Shown: positions 59,060-64,000 of the stretch, one piece after another
How the letters are laid out: each line of letters starts with the position of its first letter
How positions within the stretch are numbered: the stretch's first letter is position 1
The notes under the pieces: model-generated
Told to the model about the DNA's origin: nothing
Seen by the model: only the letters and a program-made list of their open reading frames with translations
The model's database searches: none
Source of the DNA: Rhizobium gallicum bv. gallicum R602sp
GTDB lineage: Bacteria; Pseudomonadota; Alphaproteobacteria; Rhizobiales; Rhizobiaceae
Direction of reading: 5' to 3'
DNA: 64,000 nucleotides
Assembly (NCBI RefSeq): GCF_000816845.1
Contig: NZ_CP006880.1
Coordinates: 682,001-746,000, forward strand
Translations under genes and position numbers: made by a program

Positions 59060-60301
59060 GTGACTGAGAACGAAGTAGATGTGGCGATCATCGGCGCTGG
59101 CGCGGCCGGTATAGCGGCGGGTAGGCACCTTATGGCGGCGCGACCGGATCTTTCGCTCGTCGTTCTGGAGGCGTCCGCACGTATAGGAGGGCGAGCGCGG
59201 ACAGAGCATTTCGGTGCGGGACTGGGCGCCCTTGACGTCGGATGCGGATGGCTGCATGGGGCAAGAACGAATGCCTGGACGGCGATCGCCCGACAACTTG
59301 GACTTACGATCGATGACACCCGCGCGCCATGGGACGAGGGAGGACGTAAGCTCGAAACGAACGCCGACGCCCGGCCCGCAATCCGCGCCCTCGAAGCATT
59401 CTTTGAGAGGATCAGTTCCCATGAGGGCGAGGACGCGGCGCTTTCGAACCTGCTCCCAGCCGACGGCAGGTGGAACGAATACGTCCATGCGGTCGGTGGG
59501 TTCATCACCGGAGCCGGACTTGATAGATCGTCGGTAGTCGACCTCCAGCGGTATGAGCCCGGTCCCGGTCCCGACTGGCGAGTACGTGAAGGTTATGGAA
59601 CGGTTGTTTCCGCCTATGGCGGCCCCCTTTCGATCGAGCTGCAGACCGCTGTGGAACGCATCGACCATCGCGCCGCGGATCATGTCGGTATTTCGACATC
59701 GAAAGGCCACCTCCGTGTCAAGGCGGTAATCGTCACTGTCGCTACGAATGTGCTTGCGAATGAGCGCATCGCGTTTTTTCCCCCGCTCCCGGAAAAAATC
59801 GATGCAGCCTCCCGCCTGCCACTCGGTCTTGCGAACAAACTGTTCATGAAGGTGGGAAGGCCGGACGCCCTACCGCTGGACAGTCATCTTCTAGGCTCCT
59901 ATCGCGAACGCCGGACAGGTGCCTACCAAATCAGGCCCCTCGGAAATCCCGTTGTGGAGGGATATTATGCAGGGGATTTGGCACACGACTTAGAACATGG
60001 GGGACCGAAGGAGGCGTTCCAGTTTGGACTCACGGAGCTGAAGCGCGCTTTGGGATCCGACATCGGACGGCAGCTCTCATTGATCTGCTTTTCAGCATGG
60101 GGCTCCGATCCGCACATCGGCGGCTCATATTCATACGCCAGCCCAGGAGCTTCTGATCTTCGCAGAACGCTTGCAACTCCGCATGACAATCGCATCTTCT
60201 TTGCAGGTGAAGCCTGTTCGACTGGACGCTATTCGACTGCGCACGGTGCCTATGATACTGGAGTGATGGCGGCGCAGGAGCTTGTAAAGACGATCGCCTG
60301 A
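59060..60301 (+). CDS. FAD-dependent amine oxidase-like protein
   Basis: A 413-aa flavoprotein of the monoamine/polyamine oxidase group. The FAD dinucleotide motif is VAIIGAGAAGIAAGRHLMA at residues 7-25, then VLEASARIGGRARTE, and the C-terminal FAD-contact segment RIFFAGEACSTGRYSTAHGAYDTGVMAA. I choose the GTG at 59060 because GGGAGG lies 7 nt before it; the ATG at 58958 gives 34 extra residues without similarity. It lies 214 bp after the TetR gene on the same strand. Substrate unknown, probably a small amine. Confidence 0.87.
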   Translation: MTENEVDVAIIGAGAAGIAAGRHLMAARPDLSLVVLEASARIGGRARTEHFGAGLGALDVGCGWLHGARTNAWTAIARQLGLTIDDTRAPWDEGGRKLETNADARPAIRALEAFFERISSHEGEDAALSNLLPADGRWNEYVHAVGGFITGAGLDRSSVVDLQRYEPGPGPDWRVREGYGTVVSAYGGPLSIELQTAVERIDHRAADHVGISTSKGHLRVKAVIVTVATNVLANERIAFFPPLPEKIDAASRLPLGLANKLFMKVGRPDALPLDSHLLGSYRERRTGAYQIRPLGNPVVEGYYAGDLAHDLEHGGPKEAFQFGLTELKRALGSDIGRQLSLICFSAWGSDPHIGGSYSYASPGASDLRRTLATPHDNRIFFAGEACSTGRYSTAHGAYDTGVMAAQELVKTIA

Positions 60302-60377
60302 GGGGTCCGGGCAAGAATTTCAGCGCGCGACAGGAACAAGCATTCCCGCGGGGACCCGAGGGATGCAGCACGTGATT

Positions 60378-61913
60378 TCAGATCTCCTCAATCTTCCGAT
60401 CTTCGAGCGGCAAAACAGAAAGCTCTCGCCAGTCGATCTCCTCAAGCAGCAGATTGTACTCATCGACGTTGAGTTCATTCTGGGAACGAAGTCGCTCAAG
60501 CTCCATGCGTTGGGCGGCAATCGAGCAGAGCGCCAGTTTGCGGTAGGTTTCAAGCGAGGAGGGTCCTTCAACATTGAAAAGTGCTTTCTGCTCGATCCGA
60601 AACTTGCTTCTCAAAAGCTCTGCCTCCGGGCCGGACTGATCCTCCAGTACGCAGATGCCGGCCTTTGTGATCTGCGCGCGACGGGCTCGCAGCTCATCGG
60701 CTGCGGCTGCGCGCCCATCGAGACCCAGCCATCGGATCAAGGGCGAAAGCGTCAGTCCCTGTATGACGAGTGTTGCAAGAACCACCGCGAAAGCAGTCAG
60801 CACGACTGTGTCGCGCTGAGGAAAATCGCTCGGCAGCGCGAATGCTGTCGCAAGGGTAAGTAGTCCCCGCATTCCGCACCAGCCGGCGAGAACTGCCTGC
60901 TTGATCGTCGCTGGCTCCTTTCGTCCGCGCAGGCGTGCAAGGCGAGCCAGGATACGGTTATAGCCGATGCAGACCGCAAACCGGACGAGAACGACGATCG
61001 CGACGACAAACGCAGCGAATGTGCAGGCCTGGCCGAGCTGACCCTCAGGCATGCCTGCGATGATGCCTCTGATCTGCATGCCCATTAACAGGAATGCCAT
61101 GATGTTGAGGACGAAGACGACGGCACTCCAGACCGCATAGGACTGGACCCGCATGCGCGCAGATGTCGCGACGCTGCTTGCCATAGCCATGGCCATGGCC
61201 ACGACCGCAAGCACCGCCGACAGCCCCAGATGTTCGGCAAGAATCCAAAGCAGGTACGTCTGGACGAACTGAAGCAGGTTTCCGCCCAAGGTGCCGGACA
61301 CGAAACCTGAAAGATGCTTGCCGACGAAAGCCGCCAAGATACCCAGAAGGATGCCGCCGGGAGCCGCAAGGGCGAAATGTAGGCCGACGGTGACACCAAG
61401 ATTTCCCGTTGAATGTACCGCGAGCGCGGCCCCGAAGATGAGGAGGGCGGCCGCGTCGTTGAAAAGGCTTTCGCCTCGCAGCACGGCATCTGTGCTGCGA
61501 GGTATCGCCACCCCTGAAAGGATCGCAGTCGCCGCTGCTGCGTCGGGTGGTGCGACAATGGCCCCAAGGACGAGCGCGGCCGCAAACGGCAGGCCAGCAA
61601 GCCATGATCCCGCAAGCGCAACGGCGAAAGCTGTGACAATCACGCCACCGATGGCAAAGACGAGCAACGGCAACCAGAAACGCCGGGCAGTTCCAACTGG
61701 AAAGTCAAATGCCGCGTCCATCAGCGCGGGTGCGATGAACAAAGCAAGGGCAGTCTCAGGTTCAAGTGAGACATATGGGGTTCCCGGCACAAGCGCAGCT
61801 GCAGCGCCCGCCATTGCCAGCAGGGATGGATAGGGAAGCGACAGACGTCGCGAAACCTGCAGTAGCAGGATCGCCACGAGAGACAAGACAAGGAGGCTTT
61901 CAAAAAAGCTCAT
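60378..61913 (-). CDS. CPA1-type Na+/H+ antiporter
   Basis: A 511-aa integral membrane protein with about 12 hydrophobic segments in residues 1-395 and a cytosolic C-terminal tail. CPA1/NhaP motifs include VLGAIVAPPDAAAATAILSGVAIP (ion-site Asp), LRGESLFNDAAALLIFGAAL (family ND motif), and GWCGMRGLLTLATAFALP. It should exchange Na+, K+ or another monovalent cation for protons in pH and salt adaptation. The ATG at 61913 or an in-frame GTG at 61922 may be used. It is convergent with the amine oxidase gene. Confidence 0.92.
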   Translation of the reverse strand: MSFFESLLVLSLVAILLLQVSRRLSLPYPSLLAMAGAAAALVPGTPYVSLEPETALALFIAPALMDAAFDFPVGTARRFWLPLLVFAIGGVIVTAFAVALAGSWLAGLPFAAALVLGAIVAPPDAAAATAILSGVAIPRSTDAVLRGESLFNDAAALLIFGAALAVHSTGNLGVTVGLHFALAAPGGILLGILAAFVGKHLSGFVSGTLGGNLLQFVQTYLLWILAEHLGLSAVLAVVAMAMAMASSVATSARMRVQSYAVWSAVVFVLNIMAFLLMGMQIRGIIAGMPEGQLGQACTFAAFVVAIVVLVRFAVCIGYNRILARLARLRGRKEPATIKQAVLAGWCGMRGLLTLATAFALPSDFPQRDTVVLTAFAVVLATLVIQGLTLSPLIRWLGLDGRAAAADELRARRAQITKAGICVLEDQSGPEAELLRSKFRIEQKALFNVEGPSSLETYRKLALCSIAAQRMELERLRSQNELNVDEYNLLLEEIDWRELSVLPLEDRKIEEI

Positions 61914-62345
61914 AATCGGCACGATCCTATCTCTTTGTTGTCCGGCGTCTCCTGAAACGATGTTAGCCGGTCTGAGTGCTTCAAAAGCATCAAGCGCGGT
62001 GCTTGGCGTCCTTGTCGGGATTTCGATATCACTCGAAGTCCAATTCGGTCGATTTCACCACAAATTCTCGGCGGCATCCACGATGCCCGTTTCACCGGCG
62101 CCGAACACGCTGAAAATCAGCTCCCGCAGCCCGGTTGCCGAAAATGCCGTCACCGCAATGAGTATTGGCCGTGCGAGGGACGAGCGGCACTTCATTGGGA
62201 GCTAGAAAGGCGGCACCCGCCGTTTGCCGAGAGCCGCTTTCTTGCGAAGCGGACTCGGCACCAAGGCTGTTGCAGCCTTGCCGTCATACGACCATTTTGG
62301 GTGTCTATCTGAACAGTACGCAACACGCGTTGACGTAGAGCGCGA
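61914..62345. other. Intergenic stretch with a strong hairpin
   Basis: No gene seen. TGCCGAG (62225-62231) pairs with CTCGGCA (62254-62260), and inside it CCGCTT pairs with AAGCGG. The hairpin lies about 86 bp beyond the stop of the minus-strand permease operon. It may end that transcript, although no T tract follows. Confidence 0.4.
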
Positions 62346-63161
62346 TCAGTGCATGAGCTTTTGGCGTTCGGCGCGCCGGTGCAGCCACTGGATAGTTGCG
62401 AGAAACAGCGTTGAGAATAGAATCAGCAGTGTTGCGACGGCAGCGATGGTCGGGCTCAGTGTCTCGCGAACGCCGCTCCACATCTGACGGGGCAGGGTGC
62501 GTTCCTCGGAACCGGCGATGAAAAGTGCAATCACCACCTCGTCGAAGGACGTGACGAAGGCAAATAGCGCACCCGACACGACACCCGGTGCGATGATCGG
62601 CAGCATGATGCGCAGCACGGCTTCAACGGGCGTTGCGCCAAGACTTGAGGCCGCGCGCATCAGATTGTGATCAAAGCTCGCAAGTGTCGCCGTCACGGTA
62701 ATGACGACGAAGGGCGCTCCGATTGCGGTATGGGCAAGGACCAAACCGGTCAAGCTGTTAAGCAGACCGACGGCAGCAAAGGCATAATAGATGCCGACCG
62801 CCGAGACGATGACCGGTACGATCATTGGTGAAATCAGAATGGCAGTCAGCGTGGCGCGGAAGGGGCATTCCGGCCGGCTAAGGCCGATTGCAGCCAACGT
62901 CCCGAGTGCGGTTGACACCAGTGTGGTGCAGACGGCGACGATGATGCTGTTCTTCAGAGCCAGTTGCCAGACTTCGGAGGAGAGGAATTCCTCATACCAG
63001 CGCAGCGAGAGGCCTGGCATCGGATAGGTGAAGAAGGGCTCCGCGTTGAACGACAGGGGCACGATGGCGATGATCGGCGCGATCAGGAAGACAACGACAG
63101 TGCCGCCGGCAATCCATAGCAGGATGGGAAGCAGGCGTTCGACGGAAAGGGAGTGGTTCAT
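62346..63161 (-). CDS. ABC permease, PotC class (polyamine/opine type)
   Basis: A 271-aa inner-membrane permease. IIAIVPLSFNAEPFFTYPMPGLSLRWYEEFL near residues 30-60 is the PotC/PotI-class N-terminal loop, and MRAASSLGATPVEAVLRIMLPIIAPGV is the EAA coupling loop. AGGATAGGCTG precedes the ATG, which overlaps the upstream permease stop by 1 bp. Substrates of the class are spermidine, putrescine, opines or other small cations. No binding protein or ATPase is visible; they may lie beyond the right edge. Confidence 0.9.
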   Translation of the reverse strand: MNHSLSVERLLPILLWIAGGTVVVFLIAPIIAIVPLSFNAEPFFTYPMPGLSLRWYEEFLSSEVWQLALKNSIIVAVCTTLVSTALGTLAAIGLSRPECPFRATLTAILISPMIVPVIVSAVGIYYAFAAVGLLNSLTGLVLAHTAIGAPFVVITVTATLASFDHNLMRAASSLGATPVEAVLRIMLPIIAPGVVSGALFAFVTSFDEVVIALFIAGSEERTLPRQMWSGVRETLSPTIAAVATLLILFSTLFLATIQWLHRRAERQKLMH

Positions 63162-64000
63162 CAGCCTATCCTTAGACGGTCGATGCCGACCAGACGATTG
63201 TAGACGGCGTAAAGGATGAGCACGGCGACCAGGAGGATGGCGCTCAATGCCGCCGCCATCCCCCAGTTGGTCACCTGGTTCGAATAGTAGGCAATGTAGT
63301 AACTGACCATTTGATCGCGCGGACCGCCGACGAGCGCTGGGGTGATGTAGTAGCCGAGGGCCAGGATGAAGACCAGAAGTCCGCCGGCGCTGACGCCTGG
63401 CATGCTCATCGGCAAATAGATTCGCCAGAAGGCCGATAGTGGTGGCGCCCCCAGTGAGGAGGCGGCGCGCAAATAGACCGGCGGGATGCTCTTCATGACG
63501 CTGTAGATCGGCAACACCATGAACGGGAGAAGGACATGCGTCATCGCGATCAAGACGCCGATGCGGTTATAGATGAGTTCCAGCGGCTGCGATGGGTCGA
63601 TGACGCCAAGCCAGGCAAGAGCGGAGTTCACCACCCCGCGGCTCTGCAACAGCACGACCCAAGCGCTCGTACGCACCAGCAGTGATGTCCAGAAGGGCAG
63701 GAGCACGAGGATTAGCAGAGCGTTGGCGATGCCCCCCTTGGAACGGGCGATCAATGCCGCAAGCGGATAACCAAGCAGCAGGCACAGCAACGTCACTGAA
63801 GCGCTGACGGCGAAGGTGCGCAGCAGCACATCAATATGAACGGCGTTTTCGGGTGCGACTGTCGTTATGACGCCGGTCTCGTCGCGGCTCATGTCCAACG
63901 CTGCGAGCAGATAGAAATCGGTAAGCTCAGGCATTGCCTGCCTGAGAAGATGCCAATAACGGGGCGATGCCCATTGAGCGTCCGCTGCGATGAAGGCATC
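63161..64000 (-). CDS. ABC permease, PotB class (5' end beyond window)
   Basis: At least 279 codons; the frame is still open at the right edge. From the edge it reads DAFIAADAQWASPRYWHLLRQAM and then a full PotB-like membrane domain: FAVSASVTLLCLLLGYPLAALIA, LVLLPFWTSLLVRTSAWVVLL, and the EAA loop LRAASSLGAPPLSAFWRIYLPMSMPGV. It is the partner of the PotC-class subunit encoded immediately downstream. An internal ATG at 63934 is not the start, because similarity continues upstream of it. Confidence 0.9.
   Translation of the reverse strand, partial: DAFIAADAQWASPRYWHLLRQAMPELTDFYLLAALDMSRDETGVITTVAPENAVHIDVLLRTFAVSASVTLLCLLLGYPLAALIARSKGGIANALLILVLLPFWTSLLVRTSAWVVLLQSRGVVNSALAWLGVIDPSQPLELIYNRIGVLIAMTHVLLPFMVLPIYSVMKSIPPVYLRAASSLGAPPLSAFWRIYLPMSMPGVSAGGLLVFILALGYYITPALVGGPRDQMVSYYIAYYSNQVTNWGMAAALSAILLVAVLILYAVYNRLVGIDRLRIG

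Noticed and set aside
1..64000. CRISPR arrays, tRNA, rRNA or replication-origin (repABC) genes
   Set aside because: I looked for regularly spaced repeats, cloverleaf-like segments and RepA/RepB/RepC-like proteins and found none.

Overview
The window looks like accessory DNA from an alphaproteobacterium of the Rhizobiaceae (Rhizobium/Sinorhizobium type), probably a megaplasmid or second chromosome. The reasons are the high GC content, the density of ABC-transporter catabolic operons, a SyrB-type symbiotic regulator, a ROSE-type RNA thermometer in front of a small heat-shock gene, a plant-responsive type LuxR solo beside proline iminopeptidase genes, and no rRNA, tRNA or core housekeeping cluster. 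The replicon assignment is inference; the gene content is read from the sequence.

Left part (1-19 kb): a TPR-containing class III cyclase runs off the left edge. Two adjacent nitrogen-heterocycle loci follow. The first (2.1-10.5 kb) has an NMT1/THI5-type ABC transporter, a cytosine-deaminase-like amidohydrolase, an FAD-linked oxidase, a flavodoxin-fold reductase, a RidA protein, a creatininase-family amidohydrolase and a divergent LysR regulator. The same 36-bp dyad, with identical 16-bp spacing, lies upstream of both the transporter operon and the creatininase gene. The second (10.75-18.9 kb) is one nine-gene minus-strand operon: a BMP-type (nucleoside/purine) ABC transporter, an 8-oxoguanine-deaminase-like amidohydrolase, a GST-like protein, and a Rieske oxygenase split over two genes (one with the [2Fe-2S] site, the other with the mononuclear iron site). 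The arrangement recalls NdmC/NdmE of methylxanthine N-demethylation but is not the same.

Middle (19-31 kb): small genes, Hsp20 under a ROSE element, a remnant of a urea-carboxylase locus, a Crp/Fnr regulator and htpG. From 26.2 to 41 kb there is a sugar-acid (gluconate/idonate type) regulon: a ribose-type ABC transporter, a polar-amino-acid-type ABC transporter, two LacI-family repressors (one GntR-like), idonate 5-dehydrogenase, gluconate 5-dehydrogenase, gluconokinase, a 2-hydroxyacid dehydrogenase, a 3-hydroxyisobutyrate-dehydrogenase-like enzyme and an SMP-30 lactonase. The palindrome TGTTATCGATAACA sits in the spacer of three promoters that serve these genes.

Right part (41-64 kb): a gene-poor stretch with short membrane-peptide ORFs, an XRE regulator, a DnaQ-like exonuclease, and then a PipR/OryR-type module: LuxR solo, two proline-iminopeptidase-like hydrolases each preceded by a matching lux-box-like dyad, and a complete dipeptide-type ABC transporter. 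Beyond it lie SyrB and a companion protein, a frameshifted cyclase paralogue, a TetR regulator with two operators between it and a NIPSNAP gene, an FAD amine oxidase, a CPA1 antiporter and a PotB/PotC-type permease pair cut by the right edge.
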